Below are positions 51,149 through 61,796 of a DNA stretch of 64,000 nucleotides, in pieces. The first letter of the stretch is position 1. Each line of letters opens with the position of its first letter. The stretch comes from an uncultured Pseudoflavonifractor sp. (GTDB lineage Bacteria; Bacillota; Clostridia; Oscillospirales; Oscillospiraceae). The position numbers were made by a program, and so were the translations under genes. Location: assembly GCA_904419835.1 (NCBI GenBank), contig CAJFTA010000001.1:1-64000 (forward strand), given 5' to 3'. The notes below the pieces were generated by a model. That model searched no databases. It was not told the origin of the DNA and worked only from the letters and a program-made list of their open reading frames with translations.

Positions 51149-52232
51149 GGCGGCTGAACAGAAAACGCGGCCTGCGCCCACGGGCGCAGGCCGCGCTGTT
51201 TTTTTGTCTGCGGCAAAATCGGGTGCGGAAAAACGCCGCCAGAGACAGGTTGGGGAGAGCGTCGGGCAGAGGCTGCTTTCTGCCGTCTTCATATGTGACG
51301 GCCCGTCCGTCGGCCAGGAACTCCAGATAACGGGGGCTGTCGGAGATAACCTCGTCCACCAGCAGCACGTCCCGGTAGTAGTCCATCAGGAGCAGCGGAT
51401 ACTGCTGGTTGTTTCTGGCCTGCTCCACATAGCTGTAGAGCTGGAGGGCCAGACCGGCCGGACAGTGCTCCTCCGGCAGGCAGAAGGCCATGGAGCCGCC
51501 ATGGCCCAGCAGGGCCTGGACCCACGCGCCTGAGAGCACCTCGCTGCCGCAGGCCTCACTGCTGCAGCGGATAAAGTAGCCGAAAAAGCGGCGCGCGTCC
51601 CGCAGCAGGGCGGCCGCCGCCTGCCAGCCCGGACTGCCGGAGTCCAGCAGTATCAGCAGGTTGGGACAGGAGGAGAGCTCGCCCACCCAGTGCTCCACCA
51701 GCTCGGGGGAGAGAAAGAGAGGGAACGCGCACTCCGGGGCCTTCCGGGCCAGCTCCAGCGCCAGGCCTATGGCCTCGGCGGATGCGCCGCAGTGGAGAAA
51801 ATAGGCGTAAATGCCCAGTGCCCGCCCCTCGTCCAGCAGGCGGAGGCAGTCCGTGCGGGCGGAGGGGGAGGCGCCCTCCAGCTGCAGGGTGATACACCAG
51901 GGGATATCAAAGTTTTCCCGGGCCTCCGTATCCCGAATCTGCCTGGCGCCCAGGGTCCAGCACTGCCAGCCGATGTTGACGCCGAAGGTCCGCAGATTTT
52001 CGCGGTCGGTGTTCCGTACCGTGTCCTGCACCAGGTCATAATAGGGGCTGCCGCCGTTTTCCAGCATCCGCTGGATTATGCCGATATAGCGCTTTTGAAA
52101 AGGGCCCTTGGCGAAGGTCTGGCCCATATCCACCAGCTTGCGCAGGCTGCGCTGGGGGTCCTTCGCAATGTCCCGGATCGCATGGTCCACAATGGTGTCC
52201 AGAATGGTTCTGGTGATTGCTTCGCGCTTCAA
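51126..52232 (-). CDS. Unrecognised 368-residue cytoplasmic protein
   Basis: The start is TTG 52232 with GGGAGG 8 bases upstream. No signal peptide or membrane segment. The sequence alternates predicted helices and strands (IPWCITLQLEGASPSARTD, LGIYAYFLHCGASAEAIG, LLILLDSGSPGWQAAAALL, YPLLLMDYYRDVLLVDE), suggesting a TIM-barrel-like fold reminiscent of radical-SAM proteins, but without a CxxxCxxC cluster motif. The last ~40 residues (from FRTRFCRRQKNS) are basic and low-complexity. They run through the tetR terminator and over the 3' end of tetR, so the true C-terminus may be earlier and disrupted. I cannot name a family. Confidence 0.68.
   Translation of the reverse strand: MKREAITRTILDTIVDHAIRDIAKDPQRSLRKLVDMGQTFAKGPFQKRYIGIIQRMLENGGSPYYDLVQDTVRNTDRENLRTFGVNIGWQCWTLGARQIRDTEARENFDIPWCITLQLEGASPSARTDCLRLLDEGRALGIYAYFLHCGASAEAIGLALELARKAPECAFPLFLSPELVEHWVGELSSCPNLLILLDSGSPGWQAAAALLRDARRFFGYFIRCSSEACGSEVLSGAWVQALLGHGGSMAFCLPEEHCPAGLALQLYSYVEQARNNQQYPLLLMDYYRDVLLVDEVISDSPRYLEFLADGRAVTYEDGRKQPLPDALPNLSLAAFFRTRFCRRQKNSAACARGRRPRFLFSRPTSGPAG
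51165..51205 (+). terminator. Terminator of the TetR gene, inside the convergent ORF
   Basis: Stem CGCGGCCTGCGCCC / GGGCGCAGGCCGCG with ACG loop then a seven-T run, 17 bases after the tetR stop. It lies within the 3' coding end of the 51126-52232 ORF. Confidence 0.9.
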
Positions 52233-52456
52233 TTAGAGCGCCTCCCTCTGCGTGCGGCCTGAGCCGCACAGATGTGTCATACTTACTTTTATCATAATAT
52301 CGATACGCTCCGGTGAGAAGGGACAAAAACATACGAATGTCCAAATTTAACGCAGTCCGAACTGTTGGCCGGCATTTTCCGCGTTCTGTCACTGGCGGGC
52401 GGGGGCGGACAATGGTATAATCATCTCCGCAAGCGGAGACGAGAGGAGAGGGATAT

Positions 52457-55400
52457 ATGCTGAATCTGCTGCTGGGCCGCTCGGGGAGCGGTAAGACCAC
52501 GGCCATGCTCCGGCGCATCGGAGAGAGCGGAGGCGTCCGGCCCCAGGTGCTGGTGGTGCCGGAGCAGCACTCCCACGACATGGAGCGCCGCCTGTGCGCC
52601 ATCGGAGGGAACCGGGTGTCCCGGTACGCCGAGGTGCTCTCCTTCACCCGCATGGCGGGCCGGGTCTTTGCGGTCACCGGCGGGCTGGCCGCGCCCACCC
52701 TGGACGCGGGGGGGCGGCTGCTGCTGATGTACGCCGCCCTTCAGGGCGTGGCGGGGGAGCTGAAGGTGTACGGCCGCCCCTCCCGGAAGCCGGAGTTTCT
52801 CTCCGGGCTAATCGCCACGGTGGACGAGCTGAAGAGCTGCTGCGTCACGCCCAAGCACCTGTGGACGGCGGGGGAGGAGGCCGGCGGCCCCGAGGGGGAC
52901 AAGCTGCTGGACCTGTCCCTCATCTACGGCGCCTATGAGGCCCTCACCGCCCGCCGTGCCGCCGACCCCAGGGACCGGGTGACCCGTCTGGCCGAGGGGC
53001 TGGAGAAGAGCGGCTGGGCAAGGGGAATGGACGTGTACCTGGACGGCTTCACCGACTTCACGCCCCAGGAAAGTCTGGTCATCAAGGCCCTGCTCAAGCA
53101 GGCCAATTCGGTGACCGTGGCCCTGACCTGCGACAGCCTGGACGATGAACGGGACAGCGCGGGTATCTTCGCGCCCGCCCGCCACACGGCCCGCAGCCTG
53201 CTGCGTCTGGCCCGTGAGAACGGCGTCCCCGCCCGGACGGAGGTGCAGGAGAACCGTGCCAAGGAGGGCCCGGAGGAGCTGGCCTTTCTGGAGGCCCACC
53301 TCTTTGACCCGCCGGAGGTACCTTGGACGGACAAACCGGCCTGCCTCTCGCTCTTTAAAGCCAACAGCCCCTACGCCGAGGTGGAGTACACCGCCGGGGA
53401 GATTCTCCGGCTGGTGCGGGAGGAGGGGTACCGGTTCCGGGACATCGCCGTCACCGCCCGCAGCATGGAGGGGTACGGCGAACTCATCGAGACCATCTTC
53501 GCCCGGTACGGCGTACCCGTGTTCCTGGCCAGGATGAGCGACATTCTCCAGAAGCCCATCCTGGCCCTCATCACTTCCGCCCTGGCCGCCGCCGCGGGGG
53601 ACTACCAGTACGACGATCTGTTCCGCTACCTCAAGACCGGCCTCACCGGCCTGGCCGAGGAGGACCGGGACCTGCTGGAGAACTACGCCCTCAAGTGGGA
53701 CCTGCGGGGGAGCCGCTGGACCCAGAAGGGGGACTGGACCATGCACCCCAAGGGGTACGGTCTGCCCGTCAGGCCGGAGGACGAGGCCCTGCTGGCACGG
53801 CTCAACGCCGTCCGGCGGCAGGTCGTCGCACCCCTGGAGGAGCTGCGGAAGAACCCTGACCACACCGGTCTGGGCCACACCAAGGCCCTGTACGCCTTCC
53901 TGGAGCGCATCGGCCTGCCTGAGCGGCTGGAGGAGCGGACCGCCGCCCTTCAGGAGCGGGGAGAGCCCGCTCTGGCTCAGGAGTACAGCCAGCTGTGGGA
54001 CATCCTGTGCAGCGCCCTGGAGCAGTGCGCCCAGATTGTAGGGGACACCCCCATGGAGGCCGACGAATTCGCTCGGCTCTTCTCCCTGGTGCTCTCCCAG
54101 TACGACGTGGGCGCCATCCCCGTGTCCCTGGACCGGGTTACCGCCGGTGAGATGCCCCGCCTGGCCCACAAGCACTGCAGAGCGGTGTTCCTCCTGGGGG
54201 CGGACGACGGGGCCATCCCTCAGGCCGCCCCGTCCCCCGGCCTGCTCAACGACGACGACCGCTCCCTGCTGGCCTCCTACGGCCTGGAGCTGGCCCCCAC
54301 TCTCACCGAGAAGCTGAACCGTGAGCTGACCATCGTCTACGAGACCTGCGCCCTGGCGGGGGAGCGGCTGTCGGTGAGCTGGGCAGCCATGGGCAGCGGC
54401 GGGGAGGAGCAGCGGCCCGCCTTCCTGATTCCCCGGCTGCGGGGGCTGTTCCCGGCTCTGCGGCCGGTCACCGAGGCCGAGCTGGATGGGGCCTTCCGGC
54501 TGTCCGCCCCACGGCCCGCGCTGGAGCTGGCGGGGCGGTACCCCGAGGCGGCGGAGGCTCTGCGGGCCATGCCGGAATACGCCCCCCTGGTGGAGCGGAT
54601 GGAGCAGGCCGCCGGGCTCACCCGGGGCAAATTGTCCCGCGCCGCCGTGGACGCCCTCTACGGCAACCGGGTGCCCATGTCCGCCTCCCGGATGGACAAG
54701 TACAAGTCCTGCCACTTCTCCTATTTCATGCAGTACGGCCTGAAGGCGGAGCCCCGGAAGAAGGCGGGCTTCCAGGCGCCCGAGTACGGCACCTTCGTCC
54801 ACTACGTGCTGGAGCACGTGTTCCAGAGCGAGGAGTGGCGGGATGAAGAGGGAGGCGTGGACGGCGACAAGCTGGACGCCCTCACCGATGAGATTGTGGC
54901 GCGCTATATCAGAGAGGAGCTGGGCGGCCTGGCCGAGGAGACGCCCCGGTTCCGCTACCTGTTCCACCGGCTGCTCCGGCCGGTGCGGGCGGTGGTGCGC
55001 AACGTGGCCGAGGAGCTGTCCGCCTCCGACTTCAGGCCCATCGCCTTTGAGCTGGGCTTTGGCTCAGGGAAGGACCTGCCCCCGGTGGAGCTGGAGGTGG
55101 ACGGCGTCACCATCAGCATCTCCGGCTTTGTGGACCGGGTGGACGGCTGGGTGAAGGACGGCCGGCTCAATCTGCGGGTGGTGGACTACAAGACCGGCCG
55201 CAAGTCCTTTGACCTGACCGACGTGTGGAACGGCATGGGCCTTCAAATGCTGCTCTACCTCTTCACCCTCCGGAAGGAGGGGAAGGACCTGTTCGGCGGA
55301 CATGAGATCGACCCGGCGGGCGTGCTCTACCTGCCCGCCCGGGACGCGGTCATCGCCGGCAGCCGCACCATGACCGAGGCGGCCCGCCGCCAGGCGGTGG

Positions 55401-55813
55401 ACCGGGAGCTGCGCCGCCGGGGCCTGGTGCTGGACGACCCGGAGGTGCTGGAGGCCATGGAGCACCCTGGCCCGGAGGGCATCCGCTTCCTGCCCGTAAA
55501 GGTGTCCGCCCGCACGGGGGCCATCACCGGGGATGCCCTGGTGTCCGCCGAGCGGCTGGGCCGCCTGGAACGGCACATCCAGCGAGTGCTCCGGGACATC
55601 GGCGGGGAGATTGCCGCCGGAAACATTGCCGCCGACCCCTTCTGGAAGGGGCCGGAGAAAAACGCCTGCCAATACTGCGACTACGCCGCGGCCTGCCACT
55701 TTGAGGAGGGCAGGGGCGCCGACCGCCGCCGCTGGCTGCCCACGGTGAGCGCCGGGGCGTTCTGGGCCAGAGTGGAGGAGCAGGAGGGCGGCGGACAGAC
55801 CGAGAAAACGTAA
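52457..55813 (+). CDS. addB: Helicase-exonuclease AddAB, subunit AddB
   Basis: A 1118-residue subunit of the RecBCD-equivalent double-strand-break repair nuclease. The N-terminal P-loop is LLGRSGSGKTTAMLRRI. The C-terminal PD-(D/E)xK nuclease has VVDYKTGRKSFDL, and the flanking iron-sulfur cluster cysteines are in KYKSCHFSYFMQYG and CQYCDYAAACHF, as is standard for AddB. Length is normal. It has GAGAGGAGAGG upstream and a TATAAT at 52416-52421 followed by a short CTCCGC/GCGGAG hairpin. AddA starts 15 bases after its stop. Confidence 0.96.
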   Translation: MLNLLLGRSGSGKTTAMLRRIGESGGVRPQVLVVPEQHSHDMERRLCAIGGNRVSRYAEVLSFTRMAGRVFAVTGGLAAPTLDAGGRLLLMYAALQGVAGELKVYGRPSRKPEFLSGLIATVDELKSCCVTPKHLWTAGEEAGGPEGDKLLDLSLIYGAYEALTARRAADPRDRVTRLAEGLEKSGWARGMDVYLDGFTDFTPQESLVIKALLKQANSVTVALTCDSLDDERDSAGIFAPARHTARSLLRLARENGVPARTEVQENRAKEGPEELAFLEAHLFDPPEVPWTDKPACLSLFKANSPYAEVEYTAGEILRLVREEGYRFRDIAVTARSMEGYGELIETIFARYGVPVFLARMSDILQKPILALITSALAAAAGDYQYDDLFRYLKTGLTGLAEEDRDLLENYALKWDLRGSRWTQKGDWTMHPKGYGLPVRPEDEALLARLNAVRRQVVAPLEELRKNPDHTGLGHTKALYAFLERIGLPERLEERTAALQERGEPALAQEYSQLWDILCSALEQCAQIVGDTPMEADEFARLFSLVLSQYDVGAIPVSLDRVTAGEMPRLAHKHCRAVFLLGADDGAIPQAAPSPGLLNDDDRSLLASYGLELAPTLTEKLNRELTIVYETCALAGERLSVSWAAMGSGGEEQRPAFLIPRLRGLFPALRPVTEAELDGAFRLSAPRPALELAGRYPEAAEALRAMPEYAPLVERMEQAAGLTRGKLSRAAVDALYGNRVPMSASRMDKYKSCHFSYFMQYGLKAEPRKKAGFQAPEYGTFVHYVLEHVFQSEEWRDEEGGVDGDKLDALTDEIVARYIREELGGLAEETPRFRYLFHRLLRPVRAVVRNVAEELSASDFRPIAFELGFGSGKDLPPVELEVDGVTISISGFVDRVDGWVKDGRLNLRVVDYKTGRKSFDLTDVWNGMGLQMLLYLFTLRKEGKDLFGGHEIDPAGVLYLPARDAVIAGSRTMTEAARRQAVDRELRRRGLVLDDPEVLEAMEHPGPEGIRFLPVKVSARTGAITGDALVSAERLGRLERHIQRVLRDIGGEIAAGNIAADPFWKGPEKNACQYCDYAAACHFEEGRGADRRRWLPTVSAGAFWARVEEQEGGGQTEKT

Positions 55814-55827
55814 AAGGGGGAATCTTC

Positions 55828-58800
55828 ATGGCCTTTCAGCTGACGGAGCAGCAGGCCGCCGTGGTGCACAACCGGGGCGGGGCCCTGCTGGTGTCCGCCG
55901 CCGCCGGCTCGGGCAAGACCCGGGTGCTGGTGGAGCGGCTGCTGGGCCGGGTGGAGGACGAGGGGCTGGACATCGACCGCTTCCTGGTCATCACCTACAC
56001 CAAGGCCGCCGCCGCCGAGCTGCGCTCCCGCATTGTGGAGGAGCTGTCCCAGCGGCTCTCCCGCAATCCCGCCGACCGCCACCTCCGCCGGCAGCAGACC
56101 CTGGTCTACAAGGCCCAGATCTCCACGGTCCACGCCTTCTGCGCCCAGATCCTCCGGGAGTGCGGCCACATGCTGGACGTAAACCCGGACTTCCGCCTGT
56201 GCGACGAGGGGGAGGCGGGGGTGCTCATGCTGCGGGCCCTGGACGAGGTGATGGACAGGCGGTATGAGGACATCACCCCGGACAGCGACTTCGCCAGGCT
56301 GGTGGACACCATGTCTGCCGGGCGGGATGACAGCCGCCTGGTACAGATCGTGCTGGACATCCGGGGCCGGGTCCAGAGCCACCCGGACCCGGCGGCCTGG
56401 CTGGACCAGCAGGAGGCAGCTTTTTCCCTGGAGGGCGTGACCGACGCGGGGGACACCCCCTGGGGCAAATTGCTGCTGGAGGACGCCGCCGCCCAGGCCA
56501 GATACTGGCTGGGCCGCATGGCCGCCGCCCTGGAGGACTGCGCCTGCGACCCCAGTCTGGACGCCAATTACGCCCCCACCATCTCAGCCACCATGGCCGG
56601 CCTCCAGGCCTTCCTGGACGGGACGGCCCAGGGGTGGGACGCCGCTGCCGCCGCCCTGCCCATCCCCTTCCCCCCGGCGGGGCGGAAGAAGATGACCGAG
56701 TGCCCCGAGGCGGCGGAGCGGGTCAAATCGGTGAGGAATCGGTGCAAAAAGCGGCTGGAAAAGCTGGCCGATGGCTTTTCCGACGACAGCGCCGGCCTGC
56801 TCTCCGACATGGCGGCGGTGTACCCCGCCGTCCGGGGGCTGTTCGCCCTGGTGAAGGACTTTGAGAAAGCATACGCCGCCGAGAAGGAGCGCCGGGGCGT
56901 GCTGGACTTCTCCGACCTGGAGCACATGGCGGTGCGCCTACTGGCGGGGGAGGACGGCGCGCCCACCCCCCTGGCAAAGCAGTGGGCCGCCCGGTACGAC
57001 GAGATCATGGTGGACGAGTACCAGGACACCAACGCCGTCCAGAACGCCATCTTCTCCGCCATCTCCCGGGAGGGCAAAAACCTGTTCATGGTGGGGGACG
57101 TGAAGCAGTCCATCTACCGCTTCCGCCTGGCCGACCCCACCATCTTCCTGGAGAAGTACCGCACCTTCGCCCCCTATGAGACGGCGGGGGAGGGGGAGCC
57201 GCGGCGGATCATCCTGTCCAAAAACTTCCGCTCCCGGGCCCAGGTACTGGAGGGGGCCAACTTCATCTTCCGGGGCATCATGTCCCGCTCCTTCGGTGAG
57301 ATGGACTACACCGCCGACGAGGCCCTCTACCCCGGCGCGGCCTACCCGGAGGGGGCGGACTACGCCGTGGAGCTGGACGCCCTGGACCTGTCCGCCGGCG
57401 GCGGGGACGAGGACGGGGAGGAGCGGGGCGAGAAAGCGCCCCGGGACCTGCTGGAGGCCCGGTTCCTGGCCGGACGCATCCGGGAGCTGAAGGACGGCGG
57501 CTTCCCCGTGTCCGACGGGGAGGGGGGGACCCGCCCCGCCGGGTACGGCGACATGGTCATCCTGCTCCGCTCCCCCAACGCGGTGCTCCACCACTACGCC
57601 CGGGCCCTGGGCGAGCGGGACATCCCCTGGGAGGCCGACGCGGGGGGCGACTACTTCGAGACCACCGAGGTGTCGGTGGCCCTGTCCCTGCTCCAGATTG
57701 TGGACAACCCCCGGCAGGACGTGCCGCTGCTCTCGGTGCTCCGCTCCCCGGTGTACGGCTTCACGGCGGACCGGCTGGCCGTACTGCGCTCCGCCTCGCC
57801 GGACACGGATTTTTACGCCGCCCTGGTGAAGGGGGCGGAGGAGGGCGGGGCGGACTGCGCCGCCTTTCTGGCCGAGCTGGCGGACCTGCGCTTCCGCTCC
57901 GGGGACCGGAACAGCCACCAGCTCCTCTGGCAGATCTACGACCGCACCAACCTGCTGGGTATCTTCGGCGCCATGGACGAGGGGGAGAAGCGGCAGGGGA
58001 ACCTACTGGCCCTGTGCGAGCTGGCCCGGCAGTTTGAGGCGGCGGGCCACAAGGGCCTGTTCGGCTTCCTCACCTACCTGACCCGCCTGCGGGACAACGG
58101 CGGAAAGCTGGCCGCCCCCCAGGCCGCCCGGGAGGGGGGCGGCGTGCGCATCCTGTCCATCCACAAGTCCAAGGGCCTGGAGTTTCCCATCGTCCTGCTG
58201 GCGGGCCTCACCCGGCGGCTCAACCGGGACGACATGCAGCGGCCCATCCTCTTCCACCCCCGGCTGGGCGTGGGCCCCAAGCGGCTGGACACGGAGCGGA
58301 TGATTGAGTATCCCACCCTGGCCCGGCGGGCGGTGGCCCGCCAGCTGGAGTATGAGATGATGGCCGAGGAGCTGCGGCTGCTCTACGTGGCCATGACCCG
58401 GGCCAGGGAGAAGCTGATTCTCTCCTGCGCCCTCACCCGCGGGGCGGCGGACCTGAGAAAGCTGGCCGAGGACGCCGAGTACCCCGCCGACCCCCAGGTG
58501 CTCGCCGGCTGCCAGTCGGTGGGCCAGTGGGTGCTGCTGCCGGTGCTCACCCGGCCGGACGCGGTGGCCATCCGGCGGGCGGCGGACTACCCGCTGCCCG
58601 TTGCGGCGGCAGACCTGGGGCCGGACTGGGATATCCGCTGGGTGGACGGCGGCGGCCTGCTCCAGCCCCCGGAGCGGAAGGCCGCTGCCCTGCCTGAGCA
58701 TGGGGAGGAGAAGCCGGTGGGGGATTTGACAAGCGTGCTCACCTGGCGGTACCCCCACGCCGGGGACGTGGAGATCCCCTCCAAGCTCACCGCCACCCAG

Positions 58801-59460
58801 CTCAAGGGCCGGGAGCTGGACCGGGAGGCCGCCCAGGAGGCCGGAGCGGAGTTCCCCCTGCCCCAGGGGGAGCCGGAGGAGCCCGCCGCCCCAGCGGGAA
58901 AGCGGGCCGCCCTGCGCCGCCCCCGGTTTGCCGAGGAGGAGTTTGGCCTCACCCCGGCCCAGAAGGGCACCGCCCTCCACCTGGTCATGCAGTACATCGA
59001 CTTTGAGCGGGCGGGCACGGAGGAGCAGGTGAAGGCGGAGATTGCCCGCCTGGTGGCAGGGGCTTACATCACCCCCGAGCAGGGAGAGGCGGTGGACCCG
59101 GCCAAAATCGCCGCCTTCTTCCGCTCCCCCCTGGGCCGGGAGCTGATGGACTCCGTGTCCCTGCGGCGGGAGTTCAAGTTCTCCATTCTGGTGCCCGCCG
59201 CCGACTACTGCCCCGGCGCCGGGGAAGGGGAGCAGGTACTGCTCCAGGGCGTGGTGGACTGCTGCTTTGAGACCTTGGAGGGCATCACGGTGGTGGACTT
59301 CAAGACCGACCGGGTAAGCCGCCGCACCGTGGGGGAGCGGGCGGAGGCGTACCGCCCCCAGCTGGAGGCGTACAGCCGGGCCCTGGAGGAGATGACCGGC
59401 AGGCCGGTGGTCCGCCGGGCCCTGTGGTTCTTCGCCCTGGACCAGGCGGTGGAGGTCTGA
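55828..59460 (+). CDS. addA: Helicase-exonuclease AddAB, subunit AddA
   Basis: A 1210-residue UvrD-type helicase plus nuclease. Q motif and Walker A are LTEQQAAVVHNRGG and SAAAGSGKTRVLVERL, Walker B is IMVDEYQDTNAVQ, motif III is FMVGDVKQSIYRFR, motif V/VI is ILSIHKSKGLEFPIVLLAG with LYVAMTRAREKL. The C-terminal nuclease has the catalytic VVDFKTDRVS. Length and order are typical. It forms an operon with addB. Confidence 0.96.
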   Translation: MAFQLTEQQAAVVHNRGGALLVSAAAGSGKTRVLVERLLGRVEDEGLDIDRFLVITYTKAAAAELRSRIVEELSQRLSRNPADRHLRRQQTLVYKAQISTVHAFCAQILRECGHMLDVNPDFRLCDEGEAGVLMLRALDEVMDRRYEDITPDSDFARLVDTMSAGRDDSRLVQIVLDIRGRVQSHPDPAAWLDQQEAAFSLEGVTDAGDTPWGKLLLEDAAAQARYWLGRMAAALEDCACDPSLDANYAPTISATMAGLQAFLDGTAQGWDAAAAALPIPFPPAGRKKMTECPEAAERVKSVRNRCKKRLEKLADGFSDDSAGLLSDMAAVYPAVRGLFALVKDFEKAYAAEKERRGVLDFSDLEHMAVRLLAGEDGAPTPLAKQWAARYDEIMVDEYQDTNAVQNAIFSAISREGKNLFMVGDVKQSIYRFRLADPTIFLEKYRTFAPYETAGEGEPRRIILSKNFRSRAQVLEGANFIFRGIMSRSFGEMDYTADEALYPGAAYPEGADYAVELDALDLSAGGGDEDGEERGEKAPRDLLEARFLAGRIRELKDGGFPVSDGEGGTRPAGYGDMVILLRSPNAVLHHYARALGERDIPWEADAGGDYFETTEVSVALSLLQIVDNPRQDVPLLSVLRSPVYGFTADRLAVLRSASPDTDFYAALVKGAEEGGADCAAFLAELADLRFRSGDRNSHQLLWQIYDRTNLLGIFGAMDEGEKRQGNLLALCELARQFEAAGHKGLFGFLTYLTRLRDNGGKLAAPQAAREGGGVRILSIHKSKGLEFPIVLLAGLTRRLNRDDMQRPILFHPRLGVGPKRLDTERMIEYPTLARRAVARQLEYEMMAEELRLLYVAMTRAREKLILSCALTRGAADLRKLAEDAEYPADPQVLAGCQSVGQWVLLPVLTRPDAVAIRRAADYPLPVAAADLGPDWDIRWVDGGGLLQPPERKAAALPEHGEEKPVGDLTSVLTWRYPHAGDVEIPSKLTATQLKGRELDREAAQEAGAEFPLPQGEPEEPAAPAGKRAALRRPRFAEEEFGLTPAQKGTALHLVMQYIDFERAGTEEQVKAEIARLVAGAYITPEQGEAVDPAKIAAFFRSPLGRELMDSVSLRREFKFSILVPAADYCPGAGEGEQVLLQGVVDCCFETLEGITVVDFKTDRVSRRTVGERAEAYRPQLEAYSRALEEMTGRPVVRRALWFFALDQAVEV

Positions 59461-59513
59461 CCGGGCCGCCTCCGCCCGCGGGAAAAAAGAAATGATAAAT
59501 TTGAAAAAAATAG

Positions 59514-59542
59514 TTGCATTTTCGCCGGAAGAGTGCTATGAT
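59514..59542 (+). promoter_or_regulatory. Promoter of rpmE
   Basis: TTGCAT (59514-59519) and TATGAT (59537-59542), 17-base spacer, ~70 bases before rpmE. The leader (GAGGACGTGTGTGTCC hairpin, 59558-59573) may hold an L31-type autoregulatory structure; this is a guess. Confidence 0.72.
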
Positions 59543-59611
59543 ATCAAATGCGTTGTGAGGACGTGTGTGTCCTTGCGCCCATATCCTCCGAAGAGAAAGA
59601 GGTGAACCAGC

Positions 59612-59815
59612 ATGAAGGAAGGCATCCATCCCAACTATCAGCAGACTACCATTAAGTGCGCCTGCGGCAACGTGATTGAGACCGGCTCCACGAAGCAGGA
59701 CATCCGCGTCGAAGTCTGCTCCAAGTGCCACCCCTTTTTCACCGGCAAGCAGAAGATGGTGGATACTGGCGGACGTGTCAGCCGCTTCAACAAGAAGTTC
59801 GGCCTGGACAAGTAA
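59612..59815 (+). CDS. rpmE: 50S ribosomal protein L31, zinc-binding form
   Basis: A 67-residue L31 of the zinc-containing (C+) type, with the four ligands in CACG and CSKC (residues ~16-39). N-terminus MKEGIHPNYQQTTIKC and C-terminus KMVDTGGRVSRFNKKFG are standard. The ATG follows GAAAGAGGTG. Single gene with its own promoter and terminator. Confidence 0.97.
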   Translation: MKEGIHPNYQQTTIKCACGNVIETGSTKQDIRVEVCSKCHPFFTGKQKMVDTGGRVSRFNKKFGLDK

Positions 59816-59832
59816 GCTGGATTTGGTCAAAG

Positions 59833-59863
59833 AGCCCGTACCGGTACCGGTACGGGCTTTTTT
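59833..59863 (+). terminator. Terminator of rpmE
   Basis: Stem AGCCCGTACC / GGTACGGGCT around GGTACC, followed by six T. Confidence 0.92.
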
Positions 59864-59953
59864 GTATTCCATGTATTCCATGCCGGCAGCGGTAGAAAGC
59901 GGGCGCGGCTATGCATAGAATAAAAGCGCATGATAATAACAGGAGGGAACCAC

Positions 59954-60460
59954 ATGTTTAAGAAGATTGACCCGAAGGCCCTGGATAAGAACGTGTTCTC
60001 CATGGTGGGAGACCAGTGGATGCTCATCACCGCCGGCACGCCGGAGCGCTGCAACACCATGACCGCCAGCTGGGGCGGCCTGGGGATTCTCTGGAACAAG
60101 TGCGTGGCCACCTGCTATATCCGGCCCCAGCGGTACACCAAGGAGTTTGTGGACCGAGAGGAGTACTTCACCCTGGCCTTTTTCGGCGAGGAGCACCGCA
60201 AGGCTCTGGCCCTGTGCGGCAGCAAGAGCGGCCGGGAGGTGGACAAGGCGGCCGAGTGCGGCTTCACCGTGGCCGCCGGCGCGGGGAACGCCCCCTACTT
60301 TGAGCAGGCGGAGCTGGTACTGGTGTGCCGGAAGCTGTTCCGCCAGACCATGGACGAGGGCTGCTTCCTGGACAAGAGCCTGATTGAGAAGCACTACCCC
60401 GGCGGGGACTTCCACGTCACCTATGTGGGTGAGATCGTGGAGTGCCTGGTGCGGGAATAA
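59954..60460 (+). CDS. Flavin reductase-like (FMN-binding split-barrel) protein
   Basis: A 168-residue protein of the flavin-reductase-like family: MVGDQWMLITAGTPERCNTMTASWGGLGILWNK (start of the barrel with the conserved N-x-M-x-A/T-S-W), FVDREEYFTLAFFGEE and GGDFHVTYVGEIVECL at the end. ATG 59954 follows AGGAGGG. It is probably a small FMN-dependent reductase or heme/flavin-binding protein; substrate unknown. Encoded before hflX (39-base gap). Confidence 0.85.
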   Translation: MFKKIDPKALDKNVFSMVGDQWMLITAGTPERCNTMTASWGGLGILWNKCVATCYIRPQRYTKEFVDREEYFTLAFFGEEHRKALALCGSKSGREVDKAAECGFTVAAGAGNAPYFEQAELVLVCRKLFRQTMDEGCFLDKSLIEKHYPGGDFHVTYVGEIVECLVRE

Positions 60461-60499
60461 GAAAAAACGCCGGACTGACGTTCCGGCGGCGGAGGTTCT

Positions 60500-61792
<1,293 letters not shown>

Positions 61793-61796
61793 GCGC

